From Plantago major (lineage: Eukaryota > Streptophyta > Magnoliopsida > Lamiales > Plantaginaceae): 64,000 nucleotides of DNA. The notes beneath the pieces are model-generated. The model was not told the origin of the DNA. It saw only the letters and a program-made list of their open reading frames with translations, and searched no databases. The translations under genes and the position numbers were made by a program. This document shows, piece by piece, positions 46,294 to 57,750 of this stretch. Location: NCBI GenBank assembly GCA_026545765.1, contig CM048842.1, positions 30,739,167 through 30,803,166 on the forward strand. Reading direction: 5' to 3'. The stretch's first letter is position 1; each line of letters starts with the position of its first letter.

Positions 46294-47261
46294 TCGCTGG
46301 TTCCAGGAATTACTACACCTGTTCCTTCGGAGAATCGAATCCTCGGGCTGCCTGCTCCTTCCACCATTTACCATTTTCTTGTGGTGTGGATGAGCACGAA
46401 CCAGAAAGTGGTTGTGGTGGAAGGTGCGGATGGTCTGAAAAAGCACTTTGATTACGTCTCCGTACCAAAGATATTCCCTCGGATTTAAACTTATCCTCTG
46501 TCCAGAGGTCAGGCTGTGCGATTCGAAAATCACCACACGAATGCTGCAGCTACTGCATCCGGACCATCTTAAGTTGGTTCGATCGCATCAATCACGTTTT
46601 GCCAGTAACTGGGGTGTCCGTGAGGGTTTCCTCTAGTAACTGGGAAAAAGTGACTGATCCTGTTGTATTATCATGAGTTTGGTCCGTAGAGTTAACTTCC
46701 GTTGGCTGGCTACTTTGATTCGGAACGCCCAGGATCGTTGTAAAGGATTCATGGTTTGGACGTCAGAGCTACTCCTTAAAAGGTCCCTCTAACATGAGTT
46801 TACTCTGATAGGATGCTATGCCTGTTCTACTCGGAAGTCCAGGCTCGGAATGAAGCCAATTGGTCCGTGGTGGACGGTGGATACTCCTCAAAGAACCACC
46901 TCCTGTTTTTGTAAAAAACAATGTAAATTTTCCTTGTTCGTTGTGACTCGGATAGGTATGTCCGAACTTTGTAATCTATACTTTTTAAGAAATACAAGAT
47001 TTCTGTTGTGATCTATCTTTGGCCTGTCATATCCCTCCATCCGAAAAGTCGGTTTTGTTTCAATCATTCGTTACACCACTTGGTTCGGGTCTCCTTGAAG
47101 GGTCCGAGATAGTATGTTTATTTTAAATATAACAATTATCTTGGAGAACTAAGTTGTATTGACTTGACAAAAATTCAAATACAACTGGTGGGCTTCGAGG
47201 CCGGAAAAAGAAAATGTCAAAAACTTTGATAGCTGACATAGCCTATTTTCGGTGCGTAATT
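46294..47261. other. spacer between stem-loops and pol of B
   Basis: About 1 kb without a recognisable ORF, structure or repeat. It corresponds in place to 736-1945 of A. Confidence 0.5.
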
Positions 47262-49232
47262 CTAAGCATAAAACTTTTGTAGGTTCTTAGCATTCCATGT
47301 TCTCTTCAAGGCTCTTCCTTGGTCATCTTCTAACTCGAAGCTTCCATTGGCTCTGGCCCGAATGACCTTGTAGGGTCCTTCCCACTTAGGTTTAAGTTTA
47401 CCAACATTGCTCAGGATATCGGCTCTTCGGAGAACTAAGTCCCCGACTTGTATATCCTTGGGAAGAACATGTTTGTTGAAAGCCCGGGCAGATATAGCTT
47501 GGTAGCCGAGGATGTTAGCTAGTGCCTTGCTTCTTTTGTCTTCTAGGAACTCAAGGTCGTAGATCCTTGCGGTTTCATTTCCAGCAGGTTGGTATTGTTG
47601 GATTCTTTGGGTTTCCACAGCAATTTTCGAGGGGATGACCGCTTCTGAGCCATAGACTAGCACGAAAGGTGTCTCCTGGGTAGAAGTTTGAGCTGTCGTC
47701 CGATGTGCCCAGAGGATTCCGTCAAGATCATCTACCCAGCTGTCTTGAGAAGTTCTCAGCCTCTTTTCCAAAATCTTCACAATGATTTTGTTGGTAGCTT
47801 CAACTTGACCATTGGCTTGAGGGTAACCAACGGAAGTGAAGCTCTGTTCTATCTTGAAGGATTGGAGCCATTCTTTCAATCTGTCCCTGGAAAATTGTGC
47901 TCCATTATCGGAGACAATGACCTTAGGAAGTCCAAACCGGCAGATGATGTTCTTCCAAAGGAAGGTCCTTACTCGACTCTCTGTGATGGTGGCCACTGCT
48001 TCGGCCTCAACCCATTTGGTGAAGAACTCTACCGCGACAATAAGGAACTTCTTTTGGTGTGTGCCACGTGGAAAGGGTCCAACTATGTCTATTCCCCATT
48101 GATCAAATGGACAGGCTATGATTGACGGAATCATAGGGTTGGTCGGGCGATGCGGTATGTTGGCATAGTATTGGCAGTCTTCGCAAGCACAGGCGAAGTT
48201 GGCAGCGTCCTTATCAATGGTAGGCCAATAGTATCCTTGCCTTATGACCTTCTGAGCCAAGGTTCGTCCCCCGGAGTGACTCCCGCAACTTTCTAGGTGG
48301 ATTTCTTCCAAAACGGTCTTTGCCTCATGGGGTCCAAGGCATCTCATGTGAGTGCCCGTGAAAGATCTCTTATAGAGATCCTTTCCCAGGATAAAGTACT
48401 TGTTGGCTCTGCATAGGATCCTCCTTGCTTCTTTGGGGTGTGAAGGTAGAGAGCCATCTTTGAGATAGTGAAATATGTCGGTCATCCAGCTCCTTTCAGT
48501 GCACAGGAGGAAGACTTGTCCATTAAGGTTTACCAGGGAAGAATCTGTGAGAGTCATCAGGATGACGCGCCTTGTCTCCAAAGCTCCTAAGGTAGAGGCA
48601 TACTTGGAAAGGGCGTCGGCCCTCCTGTTCCATTCCCTGCGGAATTGTTCAAGCGTGATTACTTCAAAGTGCTCAACCTCTTTCTTGAGAAGCTCCAAGT
48701 ATTTGATCATGTTGGGTCCTTTAGCAGTGAAAGACCCTGAAAACTGGGACTCTACGAGCTGGGAATCTGTATAGGCTTTGATTCTTTTGACTTGAAGAGA
48801 CCTTGCCATTCTCAAGCCGGTAAGTAGTGCCTCATACTCGGTGTCGTTGTTTATTACCTTAAAGTTGGGGGTGATGGCGTATTCCAGCCTGGCTCCTTCA
48901 GGGCTTTCAAGGAAAATTCCTATTCCTCCTAGTCGTCCAATAGAGGATCCGTCCACTTGTAGTGTCCAACATTCCTTGCCCTCAAGTTTAGTTTCGGATG
49001 CGAGAGTAGGCACTTTACCCTCTTCCTGCTTCTTGACGGAAGATGCAGGTGTTGAAGTGTTGGTTACTTCATCTAGGAGGAACATGTGTTTCACCCTCAG
49101 GGAGTCATCCATGGGTTCTTGATACTTAGCCCAGAGTTGGACATTATTTTTGCACATCTCTTCAGGCTCATTTTCTTTGGTCCTTTCTTCTTCCAGGATA
49201 GCCTTCGCCTGAGTGAGCATGACGTAGCTCAC
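47262..49232 (-). CDS. second RNase H and integrase of B pol
   Basis: 656 codons open on the minus strand. First comes an extra RNase H domain (WTLQVDGSSIGRLGGIGIFL, NNDTEYEALLTGLRMA, AYTDSQLVESQ, RRADALSKYAS) with its acidic residues, the mark of the Tat lineage. Then the integrase: a zinc-binding region ending CEDCQYYANIPHR, catalytic Asp in QWGIDIVGPF, Asp in VSDNGAQFS, Glu in ANGQVEATNK, and a C-terminal domain ending NAKNLQKFYA. The listed ATG is only the first Met after an in-frame TAA at 49260, so this is the tail of a polyprotein. It is the most intact pol part in the window. Confidence 0.9.
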   Translation of the reverse strand: MSYVMLTQAKAILEEERTKENEPEEMCKNNVQLWAKYQEPMDDSLRVKHMFLLDEVTNTSTPASSVKKQEEGKVPTLASETKLEGKECWTLQVDGSSIGRLGGIGIFLESPEGARLEYAITPNFKVINNDTEYEALLTGLRMARSLQVKRIKAYTDSQLVESQFSGSFTAKGPNMIKYLELLKKEVEHFEVITLEQFRREWNRRADALSKYASTLGALETRRVILMTLTDSSLVNLNGQVFLLCTERSWMTDIFHYLKDGSLPSHPKEARRILCRANKYFILGKDLYKRSFTGTHMRCLGPHEAKTVLEEIHLESCGSHSGGRTLAQKVIRQGYYWPTIDKDAANFACACEDCQYYANIPHRPTNPMIPSIIACPFDQWGIDIVGPFPRGTHQKKFLIVAVEFFTKWVEAEAVATITESRVRTFLWKNIICRFGLPKVIVSDNGAQFSRDRLKEWLQSFKIEQSFTSVGYPQANGQVEATNKIIVKILEKRLRTSQDSWVDDLDGILWAHRTTAQTSTQETPFVLVYGSEAVIPSKIAVETQRIQQYQPAGNETARIYDLEFLEDKRSKALANILGYQAISARAFNKHVLPKDIQVGDLVLRRADILSNVGKLKPKWEGPYKVIRARANGSFELEDDQGRALKRTWNAKNLQKFYA

Positions 49233-49259
49233 GTCCTCTTGTGGACTTTCGGTCCCTCC

Positions 49260-50650
49260 TTACATTTCTTCGGGGTAGTCTACCAGGAAGTCGGCAAGGA
49301 CTTGAGCCTTCTTGGCTGACGGAGCTTGGTACCTGATATCATATTCACTTAATTCGATCGCCCACTTGGATAAACGCCCCCACTGATCTGGCTTGCCTAG
49401 GACATGTTTGAGTGGCTCATTGGTGAGGACGACAATTCGATGAGATTTGAAGTAAGGCTGCAGTCGCCAGGCAGTGTAGACCAGCACGAAGGTGAGCTTC
49501 TCAATCTTGACATATCTGGCCTCGGCACCCACGAGGGCCTTGCTCAAGTACTAGATCGGCAAGTGGTCGTTTTCTTGTATCCGCACCAATACAAAACTCA
49601 TAGCCTCATCAGTAGTCGCCAGGTAGAGGTAAAGAGGTTCACCTTCTACCGGTTTGGACAAGAGGGGTGGTGAAAGGAGATAGCTCTACAAGTTATCCAA
49701 GGCCTCTTCGCATTCCTTTGTCCACTCGAACTTGTCTCCTTTCCTAATAATTTTGAAGGGTAGGTTTTTCTCGGCGGATTTGGAGATGAAGCGGCTCAGG
49801 GCCATCACCCTTCCAAGGAGCTTCTGCACTTCATTGATTGTCTTTGGTTATGGTAAGTCCAAGATTGCCTTTATTTTTTCTGGGTTGGCGCTGATATCCC
49901 TTTCCGTGACCATGTAACCGAGGAACTTTCCTCCCTTTACACCAAACGTACACTTCTCTGGGTTCAATTTCATTCCATATTTCCTAAGGATGGAAAGCAC
50001 CTATTTAGGTGCCCGATGTGTTGCTTTTCAGTCTTGCTCTTTACTAGCATGTCGTCCACATAAACTTCCATGGTTTTGCCCAACTCTTCTTTGAACATCT
50101 TGTTCACCAATCGTTGATATGTAGCGCCTGCGTTCTTGAGGACAAACGGCATGACCTTGAAACAGTAGACCCCTCCTGCTGCAAAGAAGGCCGTCTTTTT
50201 TTACGTCCTCTTGAGCCATCCTGATTTGGTAGAAGCCCTGATAAGCGTCCATGAAGCTTAGGAGTACACATCCCACGGTGGATTCTACTAGCTGGTCAAT
50301 GCGTGGTAATGGATAAGGATCCTTTGGACGAAACTTGTTAAGCCTAGTGAAGTCATTGCACATTCTCCATTTTCCTGGAGCCTTTTCGACGAGGACCATG
50401 TTACAGACCCAATCAGAGTATCTGACTTCTTCGATATGTCCTGCTTTCATTAACTTGTCTACTTCTCCCGCTATGATAGCATCTTCAACAGGCCCAAAGT
50501 CCTTCCTCTTTTGTCGGATATGTTTTACCGTCGGATCCATGTTCAGATGGTGAACTGCGATCCTTGGGTCTATCCCCTTAAGGTCGTCAGTGCTCCAGGC
50601 GAAGATATCGCGATTGTCTCAAAGGCATGTGATGAGCTTCATTTCTACCT
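49260..50650 (-). pseudogene. gypsy reverse transcriptase and first RNase H of B
   Basis: RT motifs include VCNMVLVEKAPGKWRMC, RIDQLVEST, SFMDAYQGFYQI and the catalytic EVYVDDMLVKS; the tether and RNase H follow, ending LADFLVDYPEEM. A frame change from gag-protease occurs near 50650 and a TGA nearby, another frame change at a T run near 50200, and several stops between 49970 and 49560. A single TAA (49260-49262) separates it from the second RNase H in the same frame. Confidence 0.88.
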
Positions 50651-53367
50651 CCGCGCATCTCCGTTCCGATCCGGGTTATCTTCTCTGGATCTCCCTCAAT
50701 CAATTGAACCTCTTTTAAGGCTTCATGAGGCTCCATCCTTGCAGTTTTAGGGAACTTTTCCTTGAGCGTCCCAGCACCAATTTCTTCCTTTAATGGAGTA
50801 AGAGGCACAGGAGGAGGGCTCCTGGGTCTCTTGGTGACCGAAAGAACGGGTGCTGAAGCTCCTCTGGTTGACATGATGTAACATTCCCAGGCTTCCCTAA
50901 CATTACCCACTTCTTCTCCCACACCATTTGGGGTAGGGAACTTCACCCTATTATGTTGGGGAGATGCGATTGCTTTGAATTGGTTGAGTCCTGGGCGCCC
51001 CAGGATCACGTTATAGTCAAATGTGTTGTCGACCACCACAAAGAGGATTGTCTCAGTCACCCTCGTCGGGAAGGTTCCCATAAAGACTTGTAAGGGTATG
51101 CTTCCGATGGGGCGCACTATAGAACCCCCGAATCCTACCAAGGAGGTGTGTACGCGCCCGTATTGAATATTGCCCAAGTGCATCTGTTCCACGATTCTCT
51201 TGGATATGACATTAGAGGAACTTCCTGTGTTAACAAGTACTTTGTTGACCTTATAGGTGGCCATGACCAGAGAGACAACCAATGGAACGTCAGGGTCTTT
51301 AAGATCTCCTCCACCAGACGTTGGCGGGGGAATTTTACCATCATCGAAAATGATGGCATTTGTACCTTTCAAAGCTGGTGGAGCATAGGTTCTATCGTTG
51401 TTTCTCAGATGTTGCGCGGTTCTTTCTCTTGCGTTTCGGCTATCTCCTCCAGTTGGACCTCCTGCGATGGCATTGATATCCCCGCTATAGGGGAGGTTTT
51501 CCATTTCCATATTTTCAGGGTACCTACGGTATCTTTGGGCATGGTGGGGTGGAATTTCTGCAGGAGGTGGCAGTAAGGATCCTGTCGGAGGTTCCGAACC
51601 ACGCTCCTCCCTTCTTCGTTCATTTCTCTGGTGCCTGGAGGGCTCTTCTTCATACACCAGTTCTCTCAACTTTCCGCTCCTTATTAGCCCTTCTATTTCT
51701 GTCTTCAACTGGACACAGTCTTCAGTCGAGTGACCTTTGTGCTTGTGGAACCTACAATATTCCTTTGAAGCTTTGTTCTTCTTACTGCTCCTTGTAGGTT
51801 TGGGCCATTGTATGTCTAAGTTTTTCTCAACAATAGAAGCCAAGATGTCGGATCTTGGTCTATTGAGGCGAGTATATTCGGTGTATCTCCTTGGAGGGGT
51901 TCTCTCCCTGCGGAACTCCCTCTTGTCTCTAAATTCCTTCTTTTGTTCAAACTTTCCAGGTCGGGGAGGGGGTTCTTGTTTCACTGGCTCTTTCCCCTTT
52001 CTGGCCCCGGCTCTTATTGGAACATTTCTTCGGTACTCCTCCCAATACAAGACTCCTTCGCAGATGTCTTCCAAGTATTTTTCGGTCGTGATTTCTTCAT
52101 TCGAAAGCTTTCTTCTGAGATCTTCGTTGTAAGTATTAGCATATAGGTGTCGGACCCGTTCTTTAATGCTGTGAGGCTCGACCTGGCGTACTTCGGCATT
52201 GAAGCGGTCAAGGAAAGTCCTAAGATCCTCGTGCTCTTTCTAGATTACTCCTGCCAGGTGCTCCACTGATCTCTTCCTCTTCTTTGCTTTCTCGAATCTT
52301 TTGAGGAAGAGAGAAGCGATATCTGCATAGGACTTGATGGAACCATTGGGCAAGGAGGTCCACCAATCCATTGCTTCTCCAAAGAGAGTACTGGAGAAGT
52401 TAAGAGCCTTCATGTTGTCATTCAGGTCGTTGGTCTCCATCTTTCTTTCATACCTAGTAAGGTGCCCCACAGGACAAGTATCCCCATAATAGTGCTCAAG
52501 ATTAGGGATAGTGGAGTCGGGGTTCTTCCTTTCCCTTCTTATCTCATCACATAAGGGATTGGGAGCTTTATGAGTCACCTTATCATGTGCCTTCACCATC
52601 CTGCTCAAAGTAGCAATTTGAGTCTCCAAGGCTTTCTGCTGGACGTAGATTTGTTCAGCGTTTAGCCTCTCGCCCGTCCTTGGGTTGATTGCCACATCTG
52701 GACGAAGATCATCAACGGGGACTATCGAGATGCTTTCTGCCACGTGGTCTCTTGGTCCGTGCTGAAGAGCCCCTCGTCTGCTAGTTCCAGCTTCATCTGC
52801 TCGCGGTCTCGCCGGGCTTCTTTCCCGATGTTCGTGAGAAGTAGTAGCTCTCCTATTGAGAAGGTTCCTTAGATCCTCTGGTTGGTCTGGTTCTCCTAAC
52901 CTTTGTTGGATTGGACGGTGCTCGTTCCTTGATTTTGCAGGTTCAGCTTGCCTTGGAACTGCCAAAGGAGGAGTGGGTTGAGGTGGCTGGAGGTTGTTTG
53001 ATCCAAAGCATCCTTGGATACTGGTGAGTAAGAGGCCAAACTGATTTTCACTCATTCCAAACTCACTGGGTCGAATAATCTGCCCGTTAGGGAGAGTGAA
53101 GTTTCTCCCTGGAGGAGGACCACGTGTTCCTGGCGGAGGAACCGTTCCTTCAACCGCGAGTACTGGAGTCCTTGTTGGTGGACCAGCGGCTCTTTCCTCC
53201 TCTGAAGAGAGACTAGCGGTGTGGCCACCACTTGGATAGTCCATTGTGTTTCTTGAAGTGGCTCTCGCCGCTCTTCCCCTCCTAGCGGGAGGTCTGCCTC
53301 TTTGCCTTGGGGCGGGTGTCCCGATCGTAGTAGCGTTGGTTCTTATGGAACTTCTTATTCTTGCCAT
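50587..53367 (-). pseudogene. Gag and protease of B
   Basis: ATG at 53367 (MARIRSSIRTNATTI), about 50 bases from the LTR. It contains an Arg/Pro-rich N-terminus, a gag capsid-like domain (YYGDTCPVGHLTRYERKME, GEAMDWWTSLPNGSIKSYAD), and a zinc knuckle-like CRFHKHKGHSTEDC. The protease motif reads VLVNTGSSSNVI, so the catalytic Asp is Asn (51229-51231). DYNVILGRPGLNQFKAI marks the second protease motif. One TAG (52240-52242) interrupts an otherwise single frame. The ORF extends upstream to 53430, but that would run into the LTR. Confidence 0.88.
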
Positions 53368-53400
53368 TGCTGAAGAGTACGGAACTTTTCGTAAAGGTTC

Positions 53401-53418
53401 CCACAAACGGCGCAAAAA
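53401..53418 (-). promoter_or_regulatory. primer binding site region of B
   Basis: The minus strand reads TTTTTGCGCCGTTTGTGG directly after the LTR end CAACA. GCGCCGTTTGTGG is similar to primer sites of other plant gypsy elements; the tRNA cannot be named with confidence. Confidence 0.5.
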
Positions 53419-54253
53419 TGTTGAGGGCAAAGTCCCCCGAACACTTAAATGAGTTTCCCTTGCTTTGCTTCACACTAAGTACCCAGAGCACCTTGCTTGT
53501 GAAGACTAAAGAGTAGAAGCCTGTAAGAACCGTCGCACTGGTAAGGGGCGACACTTGAGGACCTGGTGTCAAACCGGAAGGAGACTTTACTTGCGAGAGA
53601 GTGAGGGTCTACTCGGTATAAGAGTCGAGGATAGGAAGTGATTATGTCTTACCGTTATTATGGGAATGTGTGCTATATATATAGATTTCTCCCAAAATGG
53701 GAGGGTTCCACCAGATCGTGCCAAGTGTAAGGCCTGGATCGAGCCATCAAGGCCTCAATAGGCCCATGGCCCATTAATGACACTTGCCCCATTCCACTTT
53801 GGGCTTTCAGGGGTAGTTTAGTCATTAATGTGAGAGTATTAGAAGCTTTGATGCAGTCTGCTGCGGGTTAAGGTCCGAAGAGGCAGGTCCGAGCGATTGG
53901 TCCGGACCGTACTGAGTTGCTTACAAGATACTGTTCTCAGTCTGTCAAGTACCTTTCATTTGGACCTTTTGCCTCGGACCTCCTTACTCTCTAGTGCCAG
54001 TTTACTTGGTTTCTTATGAGGTTGTTGTGTGGGATCCGGACGGATATCCGGGTCAGACCCAATGGTTACAGACCATTTGGCAGGGTCGGACCTACTACCC
54101 TTTGAGCCCTCCTGCCCCTTTCCTCCTGGGTGAATCGGACTTGCGGCGGCTACGGGTCGGACTGTAGGGTCTCGGATCCGCAGACAACTTGGGACGCCTT
54201 AGGATTTGTTACAAAGGCATCTATGACGGATTGGACATATTTTCATATCAACA
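53419..54253 (-). repeat. 5' LTR of B (835 bp)
   Basis: TGTTGAGGGCAAAG to TCATATCAACA. Near-identical to 33065-33948 apart from a 49-base deletion after GAGGACCTG and scattered changes, many of them C/T or G/A. Confidence 0.9.
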
Positions 54254-54579
54254 GTAGTCGTGAGAACTACTACATTCTCGAAGAATATGATGCAGACCAC
54301 ATGCCAATCTCAATATGCATCATTGATATCCCATATCTCAATGATCATCAATTGGGGCGATTTTAGGACTTATGCTTAGTCACTCAAGTTCTCATATACT
54401 TAGTGATAACATAAAGTCCATGGGAACATCTTATAGAATAACTCAAACAACCAAATAATTAATTCAATAAATGCAATGCCAAAATAAACATCATATGTCT
54501 CATGTAATAAAATAAACTGAATGTGATCAAGTACATATGAATCCTAATAATGGTTGTCTCTAGGACATACATACTTTCA

Positions 54580-54592
54580 ATCTCCCACTTGG
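54580..54592 (-). promoter_or_regulatory. polypurine tract of C
   Basis: CCAAGTGGGAGAT on the minus strand, next to the LTR start TGAAAGTATG. Confidence 0.65.
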
Positions 54593-54593
54593 C

Positions 54594-56438
54594 CTAGAGC
54601 CAATCACCCATATGTCTAACACCCATATTTTCATAATGTCTAACATGATTATCCGAACTCAAAGCTTTGGTGAAAGGATCAGCTACATTATCCTCAGTGG
54701 GTACACGTTCTATAGACACTTCTCCTCTAGATACCAATTCTCTAATTACATGGTACTTCCTAGGTACATGCTTGTTCCCCGTTTGTGGATCTTGGCTCCT
54801 TTGCTTGTGCAACCGCACCATTGTTGTCGTAATAAACTTTTATTGGACTATTAGCACTTGGAACTACCCCTAGTTCCTTCAGGAACTCAGAAATCCAGAC
54901 AGCCTCCTTCGCGGCTTCTGATGCACCAATGTATTCGGATTCGGTCGTTGAATCAGCAGTGGTAGCTTGTTTGGAACTTTTCCAACTCACCGCTCCTCCG
55001 TTGAGAACAAACACATATCCAGTTTGTGACTTATAGTCATCTGGATCTGACTGGAAACTAGCATCGACGTACCCAGATGCCACTAGCTCTGGTTGTCCAC
55101 CATACACTAGAAAGCAATCTTTGGTTCTTCTAAGATACCTAAGAATTTCTTTTACAGCTGTCCAGTTGTTTTCACCTGGATTTTGTTGATGTCGACAGGT
55201 AACGCTTAGTGCATAGGCCACATCTGGCCTTGTGCAATTCATGGCATACATGATAGATTCGATTGTCGATGCATACGTTATCTTCTTCATGTTTTCGATT
55301 TCCTCTTTCGTAGAAGGACGATCCTTTACTGATAGAGTAACCCCATGTCTTGCTGGCAAGAATTCTTTCTTTGATTCTTCCATTCTAAAGCATTTCAGCA
55401 CCTTGTCGAGGTAGGTGGACTGTGATAGCCCCCAACATCCTGTTAGCTCTATCCCTATGGATTTTAATGCCAAGGATGTAGCAGGCTTCACCCAAATCCT
55501 TCATCAAAAAGGTTTTGGATAACCAATCTTTCACGGACTGTAAGAAAGGATGTTGTTTCCCATGATCAATATATCATCGACATAAATAACCATAAGGACA
55601 ATTCCTTTATCGTTGCGTTTCATGTAAACGCATGGATCTTCCATACTTCTAACGAAGTCAAACGATTTGACAGCTTCGTCAAAGTGGATATTCCAACTCC
55701 TAGAGGCTTGCTTTAGTCCATATATGGACCTATGTAGCTCGCAGACTGATTTGGGATTTGACTTAGATGTGAAGCCTTCAGGTTGTATCATATACACCTC
55801 CTCCTCAAGGTTTCCATTAAGGAAAGCGGTCTTAACATCCATTTGCCAAATCACATAATCATGGTATGCAGCTATTGCAAGTAAAATCCGAGTAGACTTG
55901 ATCTTTGCAACTGGTGAAAAGGTCTCATCGTAGTCAATACATTGTCTTTGACTATAAACTTTTGCCACTAACCTAGCCTTATAGGTTTGCACCTTGCCAT
56001 CGACATCGGTTTTCCTCTTGAAAACCCATTTGCATCCAATAGGTCTAACCCCATCTGGCAAGTCAACTAAGTTCCATACTTGGTTGTGATACATCGATTC
56101 TATTTCGGATTTCATGGCCTCTTGCCACCTCTCCGAGTCAATGTCAGACATTGCCTCGGTGTAAGTCTTAGGATCATCCCTATCCAGAATGTCTACATCA
56201 TCATCCTCATGATCCTCTAAGAGTAGATTCATCCTTACTTGAGGTTTGTGTAACCTCATTGACCTACGGAGTACGATTCCTTGTGTTTGTTCAGGCTGTG
56301 TATTCTGATTGTGATGAGGTTCTCATATGTCGGACTGTTCGACATCTTGAGACTGTTCAGGAACATCATCCATGATCGTGTCCTGGTGGGAAGGTGAGAC
56401 GGTATCCATACTCGTCTCTGCAGATTGAGTAGGAGCAC
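54594..56438 (-). pseudogene. copia reverse transcriptase and RNase H of C
   Basis: RT: GCKWVFKRKTDVDGKV, ARLVAKVYSQRQCIDYDETF, WQMDVKTAFLNGNLEEEVY, SIYGLKQASRSWN and catalytic VIYVDDILIMGN. The frame breaks near 55530. RNase H follows (GYVDASFQSDPDDYKSQTGY, TTESEYIGASEAAKEAVW) with a break near 54770 and the usual end TEDNVADPFTKAL. The region before RT (56260-56540) is a broken linker. Confidence 0.87.
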
Positions 56439-56522
56439 TTCGCAACTGCAAAGTATTTTCTAAAACGCTCCCACTGGTTAGAAGACGTCCACCCAGTGAC
56501 ATACTTCCACCACATGATTCTT

Positions 56523-57729
56523 CTAAAGCTCCCACTGAATTGTTGTCACCTCTATTGACAACTTTTCAACCTCAATGTTACTTTGTGATTTTTGAGTCTC
56601 TTCGAATTCTATTATATTGCGTTCCTGTTCCTTGAAGACATACTCATCTTCTAGAAAGGACGCATTCCTAGACACAACAATTTTGTGTTCTTCAGGAAAG
56701 TAGAAATAATAGCCTCTGGTTTCCCTAGGATAACTAATAAAGTAACAATTTTCACTTTTAGTATCCAACTTTTCAGTGAGCATCTTCTTCACGTATGCAG
56801 GACAACCCCAGGTTCGTATATGTGATAGATTAGGCTTCTTGCGATGCCATAACTCGTATGGTGTTCTTTTGACTGACTTAGATGGAACCCTATTCAGAAT
56901 GTGAATTGAACTTTGTAATGCATATCCCCATAAGAATGTTGGAAGAGTTGAGAAACTCATCATGGATCTTATCATGTCTATCAAGGTTCGATTTCGCCTC
57001 TCGGAAACTCCATTCATTTGTGGTGATCCATGAGTCCATTGTGACTGAATCCCATTTGTCTTTAAGTAACCTATGAACTCATTGCTTAAGTATTCTCCAC
57101 CTCGATCAGATCGAAGAGTCTTAATACTTCTTTCAAGTTCCTTTTCTACCTCAGCCTTATTCTCTTTGAATATCTCGAAGGCTTCCGACTTGTGTTTCAT
57201 AAGATACACATGCCCATACCTAGATAAGTCATCAGTAAAAGTTATAAAGTAGGAAAAACCTCCTCTAGCTTGAGTGGGAAAAGGTCCACACACATCTGTG
57301 TGAATCAACTCAAGCACCTGTTTGACTCGGACACCTTTTCCTGAAAAAGGTTTATTAGTCATCTTTCCTTTGAGACATGATTAGCAATCTCCATAAGATT
57401 CAAAGTGAAATGGAGTCAAGTAGTCTAACTTACTTAATCTAGCAATTCTCGTTTCATTGATATGACCAAGTCTGCAGTGCCATAAATAGGTGGGGTTTTT
57501 TCGTGTTACTTAATCTTGGCCTTTTACGTTGCATATGAAATATATGTCGTCTACATTCAAGCAAATATAAACCATTCTGTAGATGAGCAATCCCATCATC
57601 ATAATCAGTAATAGAAAAGGAAAACTTTCTATTACCTAAATGGAAGGAAAACCCTTCAATGTCTAACACCAGAATGGAAATAATATTTCTAGTAATGCAA
57701 GGAACAAAATAACAATTATTAAATTCCAA
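56523..57729 (-). pseudogene. copia integrase of C
   Basis: The open core (57362-56523) keeps the catalytic residues in [21 protein letters not shown] and [13 protein letters not shown], and the C-terminal part [20 protein letters not shown]. The zinc-binding N-terminus and pre-integrase part (57729-57370) are broken by frameshifts. Confidence 0.87.
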
Positions 57730-57750
57730 ACTATAACCCGAGGGAAAATC

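Larger units (their letters stand above)
33065..54253 (-). mobile_element. Ty3/gypsy Tat-type element B, full length with nested insertions
   Basis: LTRs at both ends and a perfect target duplication GTAGT (33060-33064, 54254-54258) show one insertion into the LTR of C. Minus-strand order: LTR, primer site, gag, protease, RT, RNase H, second RNase H, integrase, spacer with stem-loops, antisense gene, purine tract, LTR. The second RNase H and antisense gene point to the Tat lineage. D4 and a probable solo LTR account for about 6.9 kb of its 21.2 kb. Confidence 0.92.
31600..54579 (-). repeat. 3' LTR of C in two parts (31600-33064 and 54259-54579)
   Basis: Starts TGTTGGAAAACG and ends ATACTTTCA, about 1,786 bp once element B and one copy of its GTAGT duplication are removed. 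The first 155 bases match the right LTR directly. Bases 31816-32133 match the right LTR only in reverse orientation. Confidence 0.75.

Noticed and set aside
47688-48125. 145-codon plus-strand ORF over integrase of B
   Set aside because: Reverse shadow of a strong integrase coding frame.
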